Assembly: GCA_910591455.2 (NCBI GenBank)
Contig: OU342805.1
Coordinates: 28,564,159 to 28,628,158 of the forward strand
Source: Pholis gunnellus
Taxonomy: Eukaryota; Chordata; Actinopteri; Perciformes; Pholidae
Direction of reading: 5' to 3'
DNA: 64,000 nt
Shown: piece after piece, positions 36,700-48,857 of the stretch
How the letters are laid out: each line of letters opens with the position of its first letter
Numbering within the stretch: position 1 is the first letter of the stretch
Notes under the pieces: model-generated
What the model was told of the DNA's origin: nothing
Databases searched by the model: none
The model's input: only the letters and a program-made list of their open reading frames with translations
Program-made: the position numbers and the translations under genes

Positions 36700-36990
36700 A
36701 AACTTTTGACTGTAAAATTGCAGTAAATTAATGAAGTTAATGTACATTTACAGTATCTCTACTGTATCAGAAGAGTACAGCGACTTACTGTTATCAAAGC
36801 TTACAGCAATTTACTGTTGTAATTCAAACACAACAATATTTTACTGGCAGCAGTTTTAGAATTACAGTTACTTACTGTAATACAAATGTACAGTTATGTG
36901 TCAGCTATAAGCAGTAAATTACTGTGAAAGGAAATCAAGTGGGATGATGGGAGTTAGAATTTCACAATCAAAGAATTACAGTGTCACAAA
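36700..36990. mobile_element. TTACTGTA-rich MITE in TRIM 3' flank
   Basis: Many ttactgtaa, tacagtaa and acagttactt words form overlapping palindromes. The same stretch is in units 2 (about 42860-43140) and 4 (about 54920-55205), but not beside copy 3. It would lie in the TRIM 3' UTR if the signals near 36420 are used. Confidence 0.55.
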
Positions 36991-37175
36991 GTTCAACCAC
37001 AGAAAACAAAGCAGATTGTCAAACTTGCTAAAATGAAACCATAATGAAACAAAGATAAACATGTCTTTGGATTATAACAGCAGCAGGATAGGTGCAGCTA
37101 CACAGGTTAAACTCAGTGACTGTTCCCTTTTAAGAAATATACAACATCATGATTACATATCTGTTCTCTATATCT

Positions 37176-38564
37176 CTAACTGCTCTGTTCCACTGTCACA
37201 CACACCTTCATTGGTAATATATTCAGTTTATCAACAGTCTCAATGTATGGAAACATCCTCTCAGTGAAAGTGTGTGTGAAGGTGTGTATGTGTGTGTTAG
37301 TATCAGGATCAGAGAACGACAGCTTTCCTCTGTTCCAGTCCAGATTCACTCTGATCCTCTGGAGCTTCTTCTTCACTAAGAGATCAGTGGATGGAGCTGG
37401 TGGTGACCGTGCTGAGTATTCATCTATAAAGAAATGTATCATCCATAATCCAGACTCTATGTCTCCCTTCCTCTGGACAGACTCTGCTAACACACCCAGT
37501 GCCCATTCTGTACTGTCTCCAACCTCGACATCCCAGCTGTGAGTCCCTGAGTTAAATCCCTCAGAGCCCAGAACAGACCATTCTACATCAAACCTCTCTG
37601 GATTATCAGGAAGCTGCTGTTCCTCTTCTAGTCTCACTCTGGTCAGATCTTCAGACAGTATGAGTTTTGGATGAGCAGTGTTTGGGTCCAGAATCACAGG
37701 AGTGTAGGAGACCATGTCCTTCATCTTGTTCCAGATGTTGAAGGCCAGGTTGCCCAGGTGTTTGGCCTCGTCTATCAGAGCTCCTGAGAGCAGCTGTGGA
37801 TCCTCCAGCAGGGGGCGCTGCTGGACTCTTTCCACTGCAGCCTTGTAGTTGTTCAGGAATGAGACGTCTTCAGCTCTCAGCTCGTCCTCTGTGGCTCTGA
37901 CTGTGTCTGAAAGAGCTGCTATCTCTCTGCTCAGAGCCTCCATCTTCTCCTTCATCATCTGACTCTTCTGCTCCTCTTCCTCCCTCAGTGCAGCCATCCT
38001 GGCCTCCTCTTCCTCCTCTAGAAACTGGTGAAGCTTCTTAAACTGCTCCTTAATCTTCCTCTCTGTGCGTCGGGCCTGGACCTTCATGTGTTCTGCTGTT
38101 TGATCAGACTTCACTTTAACTTCTTCATAAACCTTTAACTTCTCCTTTAAGGGCTCCAGAGCTTCCTGAAGGTTCTTCTTGTGTTGTCGAGCAGCTTCAT
38201 CGATGGGTCTGAATCTGTGGTCGCTGTGTTTCTCTGAATCTCTGCAGACGAGACACACTGGCTGCTGATGGTCCAGACAGAAGAGTTTGAGTTTCTCAGA
38301 GTGCAGACTGCAGAGAGGCTCTGAAGCTCTCTGATCTCTCTCCAGTGAGAAGGACTCACACAGGTTCTTTATAACCAGACTAACAGGTGGATTTGACCTT
38401 GAAGATCTTCTCTTACAAACTGGACACTCCTGAGTTGGTTTCTCTCTCCACCAGCTCTTCAGACAGTCTTTACAGAAGCTTTGGCTACATGACAGAACAA
38501 CAGGATCTCTAAAGACTTTATGACAGACCGGACAGCAGAGATCCTCCTCTATTCTGGAAGCCAT
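37176..38564 (-). CDS. TRIM copy 1 (RING, B-box, coiled coil, PRY-SPRY); RING His lost
   Basis: 462 aa in one coding exon. RING at about residues 11-50, B-box 2 at about 85-116, coiled coil at about 120-240 (Glu/Lys-rich), PRY-SPRY at 293-462. TRIM proteins of this A33/NF7/TRIM35-like type are usually E3 ubiquitin ligases, and in fish many act in antiviral or inflammatory signalling. The RING reads C11-x2-C14, C26-S-Q28-S-F-C31-x2-C34, C47-x2-C50. The zinc ligand His is Gln (codon CAA; CAC in the other copies), so E3 activity is doubtful. The B-box ligands are intact. The start follows a conserved 5'-UTR intron (minus-strand gtgagt at 38657, ttttcag ending at 38582). Close to the other three copies except in SPRY loops. 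Confidence 0.9.
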   Translation of the reverse strand: MASRIEEDLCCPVCHKVFRDPVVLSCSQSFCKDCLKSWWREKPTQECPVCKRRSSRSNPPVSLVIKNLCESFSLERDQRASEPLCSLHSEKLKLFCLDHQQPVCLVCRDSEKHSDHRFRPIDEAARQHKKNLQEALEPLKEKLKVYEEVKVKSDQTAEHMKVQARRTERKIKEQFKKLHQFLEEEEEARMAALREEEEQKSQMMKEKMEALSREIAALSDTVRATEDELRAEDVSFLNNYKAAVERVQQRPLLEDPQLLSGALIDEAKHLGNLAFNIWNKMKDMVSYTPVILDPNTAHPKLILSEDLTRVRLEEEQQLPDNPERFDVEWSVLGSEGFNSGTHSWDVEVGDSTEWALGVLAESVQRKGDIESGLWMIHFFIDEYSARSPPAPSTDLLVKKKLQRIRVNLDWNRGKLSFSDPDTNTHIHTFTHTFTERMFPYIETVDKLNILPMKVCVTVEQSS

Positions 38565-38670
38565 TTAGTCTCTGAGTGAAGCTGAAAACACAGAAAGTAC
38601 ATCAGTCATGGCTCCCCTCCCTCCTCTACTAACTTCACTGTTTTTAGTCAAACTCACATTCAGTGTGTGG
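38565..38670 (-). promoter_or_regulatory. 5'-UTR intron of TRIM copy 1
   Basis: On the - strand, CTGAAT/GTGAGT (donor at 38657-38656) and a pyrimidine-rich tgtgttttcag acceptor (ending 38582) bound a 76-bp intron, 17 bp before the ATG. The same arrangement stands in front of all four TRIM copies, so a noncoding first exon is likely. Confidence 0.5.
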
Positions 38671-39224
38671 AGCGTCAGCAGGTTGAAGCAGCAGTGTTGT
38701 AGTTTTCCTCTTTTCTCTCCTGTAGATGAACTCACTCAGAGGAAGTTGTTAGTTTGTTCTGAAGGTGAATCTGATCGTCTGTTTTCAGTCTGCGTGTCTC
38801 TCTTTAGTGAGGAAGAACGACAAACTGTTTCCTGCTTTGTCTCAGGTGAGTCAGGTGAGGTGTGTCTCAGTCCAAAGTTCTGATTTATTGCTGGATATGT
38901 GGACTGATAGAGTGCAGCAGGCTGTTGTAACAGTTATGATGTGTTCAAGGTTTGAATGCAGGTTGAAAGAAGTGTTAGAATATAACTCAGTAAAATCCTG
39001 TGAATATTCTGGGAATGGGGGACGATGGAACGATAACAGAAAGAGGGCTAACGTGGAATATTGTTGCAGAGGGGCAGTATGTGCAGTAAAAGTCTTTTAA
39101 TGTGTGTGAATAAAACGTCAACTTAAAGATCAGAGCCCATCTATCTCTATGAGCCTCACACTGAATCTGAGACGTTTTTATTTCCTGGTGCAGAAATACG
39201 AATCCCCTCCACACGAGGAGAAGA

Positions 39225-39400
39225 GAGCGTCCGGTTTTGGGCTCCTCGGAATTGCGAAACGATAACCAGGTCGGGAGTAAGTGAGAAAGTGAGGGAGTGC
39301 AAGTATCTCGGGGTCTTGTTCACCAGTGAAGGTGAAATGCAGCGGGAGCTGGACAGACGGTTCGGTGCAGCGTTGTGCTGAAGAGGGAGCTGAGTCATGT
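39225..39400 (+). mobile_element. LINE RT fragment inside TRIM unit 1
   Basis: + strand frame reads VRECKYLGVLFTSEGEMQRE then LDRRFGAAL, a piece of the RT 3' region of the LINE type also seen at 45180-47190. Copies are at about 53310-53495 (unit 3) and 57465-57645 (unit 4), so it was inserted before the units multiplied. Confidence 0.75.
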
Positions 39401-39661
39401 TTTCTGTTTATCTGCATTCGGGTCGTCTTTGAACTGTGAAACCTTCTCAGGTGCTACGTCTGTCACAAAGCAGGTCAGATGGTGGCAATGAGTCATAAAG
39501 ACGACCATAAGCAGATGTCAACACACACTTTTCTAAATGAGGCTCTCCAGAAATAGTCAACATGCTTGTTAGACCACACAGTCAGTGGGTTTTGGTGGGA
39601 AATTTTGAGTTTTAAAAAAAAGTGATGAGACACAAATATTACAAATATTAAACATCTTTAT

Positions 39662-41710
39662 AATTGTTGGAATGCTGTTCAGCATTCCAACTATTGTTAT
39701 CCTGTTTTCTTTAATTCAGTGTGGCAAAGCACACTGACTGTAATCCTGCGGGCTTAATAATAATCTTTCTTTATCCAAAAGTTTGGCACGCTTCTCCTCA
39801 CACCGCGTTGCCAACAGCGGCACGAAAAGTATATCCAAACATGCGGCCCGATCGAGAATGGTATGCTATGACTTTTATAAGAGATTCGCCCAGCGGTTTT
39901 CCCGAAAATCCCAAAAAACTGAGCAAAATCGCCCCATTGACTTGAATGGGGTTTCGGCGTGAAGAGAGCAAAAAAACCACTGAATTTTGGACCCATATTG
40001 ACAAGCCATATATTAACGTAGAAAAATGATTTGAAGTTTAAAACGTAGACCAAACGCTGGACGTTATTGAGCCAAATAGACATTTTGATAGCTAGCACAG
40101 TTTTCATGAAGTCGCAGATTAAGTTTCAGGAAAATTTTGGATCCATTTCAGATTTTATAATGGGTGTGTATTGCGCAGCTCATTAAGGGCTAGAGTGAGG
40201 GCATAATTGTCAGAGTGGAGCGGAGCAGAAAAATATTCTGTGATTTCTACAAACAAATTGCTCAGAGTCCCACAATTTTCACTCTTCATGCATTATTTTT
40301 TGCTAAAAAGTTAGCTAATCGTGTGCTGGTCTAGAGAAATGACTGTGGAATCCAGCACATTTACACATTTTGCACTACAGACCTTAATTGACAGGAAAAC
40401 CAGCGTTCTGCTCCATTAGACTCCATGTTAAATCTGACCACTCATTTCTCAAAGAAAGCAGACGGTACCACTTTTGTATATTGCTCTGGAGCTCACATTT
40501 TTAACACCACAAACATAAAAAACACATCATCGCGTTCGGCAGAGTATTATCTTTCTCACGGTATCCATATTTTATTGATTAGTCTCATGGTTTTGGTATA
40601 AAGGGCATATGTTCGACAGGTAGCTTTGTTGAAAATCACTGTTCACTCTAATCTCTCACACAGGTGCTCCAATCACCAACCAGTGCACCCAAGCACACAG
40701 GTGTTTCTATGAGCTCGTTAGTGATGTTTATAAACATACAGAGGCACTGAGACACACACGCACACATGACTTGGAGATATGCGTGATGCTGCTCAGCCAA
40801 TCAAATATGGGTATTCTGACAAGTTACCTGATTCCAGTGAGATGTACACACACCATGACACAAGTGGGCGAGACGAGGAAGGACTTGGCAGAGCAGGACA
40901 ATAGTTACTTTAGCTGTAATTGTTAAAACATAGGACAATCTCCAAATGAGAAGGATTGCCAGAGAGATCAGAGTGTCTGTCTGTCTCTCTCTGTCTGGTT
41001 ATCTCTCTCCATCTGTCTGTGTCTCACTCTCTCTCTGTCTGTCTCTCTACGCACATGACTTGGAGGGATTGTTAGACCTCCTTTCTGTCTGTCTGTCTCT
41101 CTCTCCCACTCACTCAGTCCATCTAACTGTCTGTCTGCCTGTCTCTTTCTCACACTCATTCACTCAGTCTATCTCTCTCTCTCTCTCTTTTCTGTGTCTC
41201 TCTCTCATACAGTCATTCAGGTCTTAGAGATTTTGAGAGGACTTTTCCATTTTTTAAGCTACAGAAACCGTTCGACTATCAAAATGTTCAGCTCTTTCAG
41301 GAGAGGGCTGATATGACTTTTCACATTTGTAATCTTTAAATCTTTTGAATTATTCAGCTTTTTGCAATTTTTTTGAATTGGATATCAATGGAGAAAATCT
41401 TCAAATCCTGTTAAACTTCTTCAACTTTCAAAGCCTTCTTCTTCCTCATACTTTCAGCTACAGACACCATAGTTCAACATTTCAACTAGAAGGGTTTTCA
41501 GCAGTTTAAATGCTTTCGGGCTTCAACATTTTTCAGACAGGTAGTCTCCCATTTCTGTATTTTCAGCAATTTGTAATCTTTAAACTTTTTGAATTATTAA
41601 GCTTTTTGCAATTTCTTTTTGAATTGGATATCTATTTTCAGCAATGTTTTCGCAATTAATTTCAGCTTTCAGCATTCCAACGTATTTTCAGCAGGAAATG
41701 CATTTTCTAG
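39662..41710. mobile_element. 2,049-bp insertion in TRIM unit 1
   Basis: Units 3 and 4 keep an uninterrupted catctttatca site. In unit 1 this is split, with tttat repeated at 39657-39661 and 41711-41715, so a 5-bp target duplication is likely. The left end has the palindrome gttggaatgctgttcagcat; the right end has a related cagcattccaacg. No transposase is seen. The interior includes (CT)n-type sequence (40970-41210). Class not identified. Confidence 0.75.
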
Positions 41711-42282
41711 TTTATCATTACTGTTGAAATAATGTTTATTATATTTAAGAAGGAACAATGCACATAAATGAACATGAGCATCACGTAAATGAGCCAAACT
41801 GAGTCACTTCTCACTAATTCAGCCAGTGGAGGAATTTAAAGCGTTCAGCAACCAAAGATCAGTCAACTTCTCTGACCATCAACTCCACTTGATGTTGCTA
41901 TCTCTACTGATATCAGGTATCAACACTTCATACTTTGTACTTTATGTTTATAACTTTATTGCACTACTTCAGCGCTGATGCACAAGTTCTGGAATGCTCC
42001 GTTTCTTATAAACAGTGAATCTTTATCTCATCTGCGTTCCTCACTTTGACCTTTACGTGCATTTACCTGCTCAGTTTAATTCAGTCATTGACACTTCAGA
42101 GGAGACTGACTCTCACAACAGGTTTCTTGTGCACCTTATTCCCAGAACGAGTTATTTATCTCACTGAGTCAGCGTCTGCAGGAATGAGCTGAGTACTTCA
42201 GGTGTTTTCTCTTTTCTTAAAACAGAAGTCGTCACGACGTTTGACTTTATGTGAAATGAACTTAGTTGCTTTCTTTCCAACT

Positions 42283-45105
42283 ATTCTTAAAATGCTCCGT
42301 AGTCCTCCTTTCCTGCTATATACATGTCACCAAAGAATCATCTATATTTAGTTTCGTCCTGCTGCTCCTGGTGCTTTCTTCTTCTTATTGTTTGTAAAAT
42401 GTCACCTGACCAACAGCAAATTGTTCATTTCTTTTTTCATTATGTATACATTTTTAACATTTCATGTATTTAAAAATGTATTTGAATGTTTGTAAACTTT
42501 ATAATCTGAACTAGAATGAAATATAATCAGCTGCTCAGACATGCAGTTAATGTTAAAATGCATCTTTATTCTTTATTTGGATCCCATCAGCTTCCACAGA
42601 GTGGAACAAAACAAACAAGTCAAAATCAAAATGACCAAAAGACGAAACGAACCAAACTTAAACATCAGGACTACTGAGTGAAATCATTTCACACAAACAA
42701 AACAAGAAATGTAGCACTTGAAGTTGTTCAGCATATTTAATGAAGACAATGTACTTCAATTATTCTTTCTTGATTTTTGGGGTTTTCATCGAAGTTGCTT
42801 TAGATGAAAATGTCATCAAAATGATTATAATGCATTATATTTATTTTAAAACTTTTGACTGTAAAATTGCAGTAAATTAATGAAGTTAATGTACATTTAC
42901 AGTATCTCTACTGTATCAAAAGAGTACAGCGACTTACTGTTATCAAAGCTTACAGCAATTTACTGTTGTAATTCAAACACAACAATATTTTACTGGCAGC
43001 AGTTTTAGAATTACAGTTACTTACTGTAATACAAATGTACAGTTATGTGTCAGCTATAAGCAGTAAATTACTGTGAAAGGAAATCAAGTGGGATGATGGG
43101 AGTTAGAATTTCACAATCAAAGAATTACAGTGTCACAAAGTTCAACCACAGAAAACAAAGCAGATTGTCAAACTTGCTAAAATGAAAACAATAACTGAAA
43201 CAAAGATAAACATGTCTTTGGATTAATAACAGCAGCAGGATAGGTGCGGCTACACAGGTTAAACTCAGTGACTGTTCCCTTTGAAGAAATATACAATATC
43301 ATGATTACATATCTGTTCTCTATATCTCTAACTGCTCTGTTCCACTGTCACACACACCTTCATTGGTAACATATTCAGTTTATCAGCAGTGAAAATGAAT
43401 GGAAACATCCTCTCAGTGAAAGTGTGTGTGAAGGTGTGTATGTGTGTGTTAGTATCAGGATCAGAGAACGACAGCTTTCCTCTGTTCCAGTCCAGATTCA
43501 CTCTGATCCTCTGGAGCTTCTTCTGCACTTTGAGATCAGTGGATGGAGCTGATGGTGACAGTGCTGAGTATTTACCTTTATAGAATGCTATTGTCCAAAA
43601 TCCAGATCGTATTTCTCCCTTCCTCTGGACAGACTCTGCTAACACACCCAGAAACCAGCCTGTACTGTCTCCAACCTGGACATCCCAGCTGTGAGTCCCT
43701 GAGTTAAATCCCTCAGAGCCCAGAACAGACAAGAGTTTATCAAACCTCTCTGGATTATCAGGAAGCTTCTGTCTCACTCCTCGTCTCACACTGATCAGAT
43801 CTTCAGACAGGATGAGGTCTGGACCAGCAGTGTTTGGGTCCAGAATCACAGGAGTGTAGGAGACCATGTCCTTCATCTTGTTCCAGATGTTGAAGGTCAG
43901 GTTGCCCAGGTGTTTGGCCTCGTCTATCAGAGCTCCTGAGAGCGCCTGTAGATCCTCCAGCAGGAGGCGCTGCTGGACTCTTTCCACTGCAGCCTTGTAG
44001 TTGTTCAGGAATGAGACGTCTTCAGCTCTCAGCTCGTCCTCTGTGGCTCTGACTGTGTCTGAAAGAGCTGCTATCTCTCTGCTCAGAGCCTCCATCTTCT
44101 CCTTCATCATCTGACTCTTCTGCTCCTCTTCCTCCCTCAGTGCAGCCATCCTGGCCTCCTCTTCCTCCTCTAGAAACTGGTGAAGCTTCTTAAACTGCTC
44201 CTTAATCTTCCTCTCTGTGCGTCGGGCCTGGACCTTCATGTGTTCTGCTGTTTGATCAGACTCCACTTTAACTTCTTCATAAACCTTTAACTTCTCCTTT
44301 AAGGGCTCCAGAGCTTCCTGAAGGTTCTTCTTGTGTTGTCGAGCAGCTTCATCGATGGGTCTGAATCTGTGGTCGCTGTGTTTCTCTGAATCTCTGCAGA
44401 CGACACTAACTGGCTGCTGATTGTCCAGACAGAAGAGTTTGAGTTTCTCAGAGTGCAGACTGCAGAGAGGCTCTGAAGCTCTCTGATCTCTCTCCAGTGA
44501 GAAGGACTCACACAGGTTCTTTAACACCAGGTTACAAGGTGGTTCTCCCTTTGAAGATCTTCTCTTACAAACTGGACACTCCTGAGTTGGTTTCTCTCTC
44601 CACCAGCTCTTCAGACAGTCTTTACAGAAGCTGTGGCTACATGACAGAAGAACAGGATCTCTAAAGACCTCATGACAGACCGGACAGCAGAGATCCTCCT
44701 CTGATCTGGAAGCCATTTAGTCTCTGAGTGAAGCTGAAAACACAGAAAGTACATCAGTCATGGCTCCCCTCCCTCCTCTACTAACTTCACTGTTTTTAGT
44801 CAAACTCACATTCAGTGTGTGGAGCGTCAGCAGCTTGAAGCAGCAGTGTTGTAGTTTTCCTCTTTTCTCTCCTGTAGATGAACTCACTCAGAGGAAGTTG
44901 TTAGTTTGTTCTGAAGGTGAATCTGATCGTCTGTTTTCAGTCTGCGTGTCTCTCTTTAGTGAGGAAGAAAGACAAACTGTTTCCTGCTTTGTCTCAGGTG
45001 AGTCAGGTGAGGGGTGGAGCTTTGTCACACCTCCTCTGATGAATGTTGTTGGTTCACATGTAACACTGAGGTGTGTCTCATTCCAAAGTACTGATTCATT
45101 GCTGG
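42283..45105 (-). repeat. TRIM duplication unit 2 (truncated at right)
   Basis: It abuts unit 1 directly. It is similar to units 1 and 4 up to about 45105, where LINE sequence takes over and the rest of the unit is missing. Confidence 0.8.
43328..44716 (-). CDS. TRIM copy 2; B-box lacks two zinc ligands
   Basis: 462 aa in one exon, same domain order as copy 1. The RING is complete (C26-S-H28-S-F-C31). The B-box reads C85-x2-H88-x7-C96-x2-N99-x4-S104-x2-C107-x5-H113-x2-H116. The other copies have His at 99 and Cys at 104, so two ligands of the B-box zincs are gone. B-boxes in TRIM proteins help in higher-order assembly, so this copy may fold or oligomerise differently. The frame is otherwise open. 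SPRY loop residues differ from copy 1 in tight clusters. Same 5'-UTR intron in front. Confidence 0.9.
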   Translation of the reverse strand: MASRSEEDLCCPVCHEVFRDPVLLSCSHSFCKDCLKSWWREKPTQECPVCKRRSSKGEPPCNLVLKNLCESFSLERDQRASEPLCSLHSEKLKLFCLDNQQPVSVVCRDSEKHSDHRFRPIDEAARQHKKNLQEALEPLKEKLKVYEEVKVESDQTAEHMKVQARRTERKIKEQFKKLHQFLEEEEEARMAALREEEEQKSQMMKEKMEALSREIAALSDTVRATEDELRAEDVSFLNNYKAAVERVQQRLLLEDLQALSGALIDEAKHLGNLTFNIWNKMKDMVSYTPVILDPNTAGPDLILSEDLISVRRGVRQKLPDNPERFDKLLSVLGSEGFNSGTHSWDVQVGDSTGWFLGVLAESVQRKGEIRSGFWTIAFYKGKYSALSPSAPSTDLKVQKKLQRIRVNLDWNRGKLSFSDPDTNTHIHTFTHTFTERMFPFIFTADKLNMLPMKVCVTVEQSS

Positions 45106-45179
45106 ATATATAGACAGATAGTTTGCAGCAGGCGTTTGCAAGAATTATGTCTCTGTTCAAATGTAGTCTGAATGTAGGT

Positions 45180-47190
45180 ATACATTGGGAAGTTTCTTGT
45201 CAGGGGCAATATCTCCTGGATGGGTCTCCTAGGGCAAAGTGTTCCCTGGGGAAGGTCCATAACAATGAATTGTCCAGAAAGGAGTTGTAGCACCTCCACC
45301 CTTCTGGAGCCAGACCTGGAAGGGGAGCTTGCCGGTGAGTATCTGGTTGCCGGGCCTAGATGCATTGGGCTCAGCCGGACCCAGCCTAAAAAATCTACAT
45401 GAAGCACACCACTCGCAGGGATAGGCATTGGAGTTGGGTTCTTGTTGAACTGGGCGGCAGAAAAACGCAGGAACCTAGGTGTGACAACCTCTGGCATCTT
45501 GGCTCTTGGGAAGTGGAAGTCATCTCTCTGGCGAGAAGGGACCTGGAGCTGCTGCCGGAACTGGAGCGATATCAACTAGATAGAGTTTGGATCAGCTCGA
45601 CACATAGCACTGGTTCCGGAACCAAACTTGTGGAGAGGCGCTGGACTTTCAGGAGTTGCCCAGGATGAGAGGTGCTGGGCAGGTGTGGGGATACTCACAA
45701 GCCCACGGCTGAAGGCCACTTTGATGGAGATTGCCCTGGGGATCCAAAGGGTCACCTCTATGAAACTGTGAGTAGCTGAGAGAAAGTCTGTGACAGTTGT
45801 TTGTGCTTATGCATCAAACAGCAGGTCGGAGTACCCGGCCTACTTGAAGTCTTTGGGTGGCATCCTTGAAAAGGCACTGACTCTGGACTAGTTCTGCTGG
45901 GGGACTTCAGGCTAATGTTGGCAACGATGGAGAAACCTGGAGGGGGGTGATTGGGAGGAACGGTCTGTCTGATCTGAAACCGAGTGACTTTGTGGTCATA
46001 TCATCAGATCTGTGGCCATATGTCTTGAACACTTGGGTGAAGAGAGGAGCAGAGCTGGCAACTGATCACCACCTGGTGGTGAGTTGGATCAGATGGTAGG
46101 GGAGGCTGTCAGACAGACCTGGTAAACTCAAACTTGTAGTGAGAGTGAACTGAAAATGTTTGGCTGAGCACCCTGTTTGCGAGGTCTTCAAATTCCACCT
46201 CCAGAAGATATTTTGTGGCTGGGACATGGAATCCCATTGGACTATGTTTAAAGCCTCTGTGCTAGGAGGTCTGGCCCGAAGGTCAATGGTGCCTATCATG
46301 GCTGCAACATAAAAATCGCTGGTTGACACCAACGGTGAAGCTGAAGAAGGAGGGTTTTGGGGTTTGGTTGGCCCAGGGGTCTGGGGTCTTACTCTTCAGT
46401 TTTGCGCTGAAGTCAGGGACTGTCTATGTGGGGGACCGGGTTGGTTGCTCCTATTTTCGGGGTGTAAAACTCCTCAAACTCCCCGGTCAAGTTTATTTTA
46501 GGATGAAAGGGAGGCTCAACTGACAGTCGGACCTCAGATCCAGGAGGAGCAATGCGGATTCCAAAATGGCAGCAGAACATTGGACACGCTTTTTACCCTT
46601 GCAAGACTTTTGGAGGGGTCATGGGAATTTCCCACGAGAGTCTTCCCCTAGGGAGTCCTGTGTAGGGTACTGATGGAATATGGGGTATCGGGGTCATTGC
46701 AACAAGCCAAGCGGTCCTTGTATGACCACATTGAGAGACAACCCCGCCAGGGTTGTCCCTTGTCACCAAATCTGTTTGTGATTTTTATGGACAGGATCTC
46801 AAGGGGCAGAAGGGGGGGGGGGAGGTTTGGGGACCTCAGAGTTGCCTTTCTGCTCTTTGTAGATGATGAGGTTCTAATGGTTCCTTTAGAACGTGACCTC
46901 CAGCATGCACTGGGCTTGTTTGTAGCCAAGTGTGAAGCATTTAGGATGAAGTTTGAGGCCATTGTTGTCTGCCGGAAATCAGTGGATTGTGCCCTCTGGG
47001 TTGGGAGTGAGTCACTGCCCCAGGCGAGGGAGTTCAAGTATCTCTGGGGTCTTGTTTATGAGGGGGGGCAAAATGGAGTGAGAGATAGACAGGCAGTTCG
47101 GTGCGGCATCAGCAGTGATGCAGGCGTTTAGAGGACCGTTGTGGTGAAGAGGGAACTGAGCCGGAAAGAAAAGCTCTCCGTTTACCAGCC
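45180..47190 (+). mobile_element. decayed LINE (endonuclease and RT)
   Basis: Pieces in shifting + frames read VERRWTF (about 45635), GILEKALTLD (near 45870), NGLSDLKPSD (about 45960), QGCPLSPNLFVIFMDRISR (about 46750), FVDDEVLM (RT YADD-like box, about 46860) and a KYLWGL-type segment (about 47035). These are in the usual order of an L2/Rex1-like non-LTR element. Many stops and frameshifts; dead. It replaces the right part of TRIM unit 2. Confidence 0.8.
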
Positions 47191-47399
47191 CATCTACATT
47201 CTGACCTTTACCAATAGTCATGAGCTGCTCAAAGATTTCAGGCTTAACCAAACCTCTATCCGTTGTTCGTTGTGACTTTAGAGGGCCGAAGGAAAAAGCT
47301 GTTACTTCAAGAAAGCAAAAACAAACAGAAGAGCTTTGCAAAAACAGACATAGGCAAAGACACATTTAAACAAAGAAAGACAAAGACAGATATGAGCAA

Positions 47400-48420
47400 C
47401 AGGACAGCAGTGGCAAGTCAAGCACCACGGCAGTTAAACCGCATCCAAGTCGGGTAAGGACACATTTTTTCCAAATGATGAAGGTATCAGAACTAGTGCT
47501 GACAAAGTTAGTGGCTTGTAAGCCAACAGTCTAGAAAAAGGACCTGTAACTGAAAGCAGATTTTCTCAGTGCTATAATGCAGTCTCTTCTTGTGACTCCT
47601 CTTCTGATCTGATTTGTATTTACTCGTTGCCTAACAAAGCAACTGAGTCGGGGAGGAGCCATGCCATGAACATTGAGACATACATTATATTTGCAGGTTT
47701 TCCCAGCTAAGAAGGTTATATTTTTCTAGTATGTTACAGTGGTGAAATCTATGAAGTTTCTTATGAAGGGTTTTCATGGTTTGTTGATATAATGATTCTA
47801 GTGGCTTTAAGATTGAACGACTTGTCTGCGACCAGCTTGTTAAACAGTAGTATAGGTGTGAAATGATCATTGCATTGATGTACATTCCAGCAGCCTCAGT
47901 TGACATGTAGTTCCTGGTTAATCTGAAAATTGCTTGGTTGTACTTCACCCTGTTACAAACCCTCAAACCTAAAGTTTTGAAGGAAAGATTTAAATATAAA
48001 AAGATATTTCAGTTCTTTGACAACTTCTAAGCTTTGTCCAAGTACAAATATGTGTGGCTCAACAGTATTGCTAGCTTTCTAACATTTAGTTGAAGACAAC
48101 AATGGTTCAACCATTTGGTGACATGGGCCGTTGCATTGGTTAAGATAGAGGCAACTTGTTTTGTTGTTTTGCTTTGTACATTACAGTGTCATCAGCATTC
48201 ATTGGGAGTCAGTATCTTGGGGCATACAAATGGCAACATTAACGGATCATCAACATTTTGGGCCCAATATGGATCCTTGTGGGACACCAGTGGAAACGCT
48301 GAGAGCAGTAGACTGATGTGTCTGGTGATATGTGGGTCTCTCCAAAGCACAGGGACAATAGACATGACCAGCAAGGTTAGTTAACACCAACAGTGAGATG
48401 AATTTCTCTGTAAAACATGC
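47400..48420 (-). mobile_element. second decayed LINE, opposite strand
   Basis: On the - strand GVPQGSILGP (near 48290), ADDTVMY (near 48190) and YINAMIISHLYYCLTSWSQT (near 47840) mark an RT of a different fish LINE type. Frames are broken. Confidence 0.75.
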
Positions 48421-48857
48421 TTTTCTCTAAGTCTGGGCTGTCATTCCTGTGGTTGATGGCCTTGCCAGCATTTTGTGTTCAGAGGTTCAGGTATGTTGAC
48501 TTTGGGCCTGGACATTGGTGTTCGTCTCCAGATAGTAGAAGGCAGATGGCAATGATTTTGGTTCCAGTGTGGGTATAGTATTGTAATGACAAGGGCATGT
48601 TTCCCAAACCCAAGGTGTTTGTTGTTTTGATTAATGGATTAGGTTAGCAGGTGTTATTTACTGTGAGAGGTTTCATTAAAAACTGGTTTTGTATCAGGTG
48701 TGTCAGTTGGATAACAAAATATTAAAGTGTTACATATATCAGTAGATCTGTGACCGCCTTTGCTACTCGTTGCCGTCTTGCAACCATTTCATTAATCGGC
48801 TCTTCAGTTCATAAATCTTTTTTCCATCTTTGTTTCTTCTTTTTTTGCTTTCTTGCT

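Larger units (their letters stand above)
36129..42282 (-). repeat. TRIM duplication unit 1
   Basis: The left border is set where similarity with the other units starts (tcctaaaatgctccgtagtc). The right border is where the next unit starts, after the words gttgctttctttcca. Without the 2,049-bp insertion at 39662-41710 the unit is about 4.1 kb. It comprises a 3' flank with tandem polyadenylation signals (minus-strand AATAAAGAATAAA near 36414-36428), a TTACTGTAA-rich MITE (about 36700-36990), the TRIM CDS, its promoter side and a LINE scrap. Confidence 0.85.

Noticed and set aside
38608..38883. + strand ORF MAPLPPLLTSLF repeated before each TRIM gene
   Set aside because: It repeats only because the unit is duplicated; it covers the TRIM leader and 5'-UTR intron on the other strand and its end varies between units.
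39662..41710. Helitron (insert ends in CTAG)
   Set aside because: A 5-bp target duplication fits the edges and no 5' TC or terminal hairpin pattern was clear.
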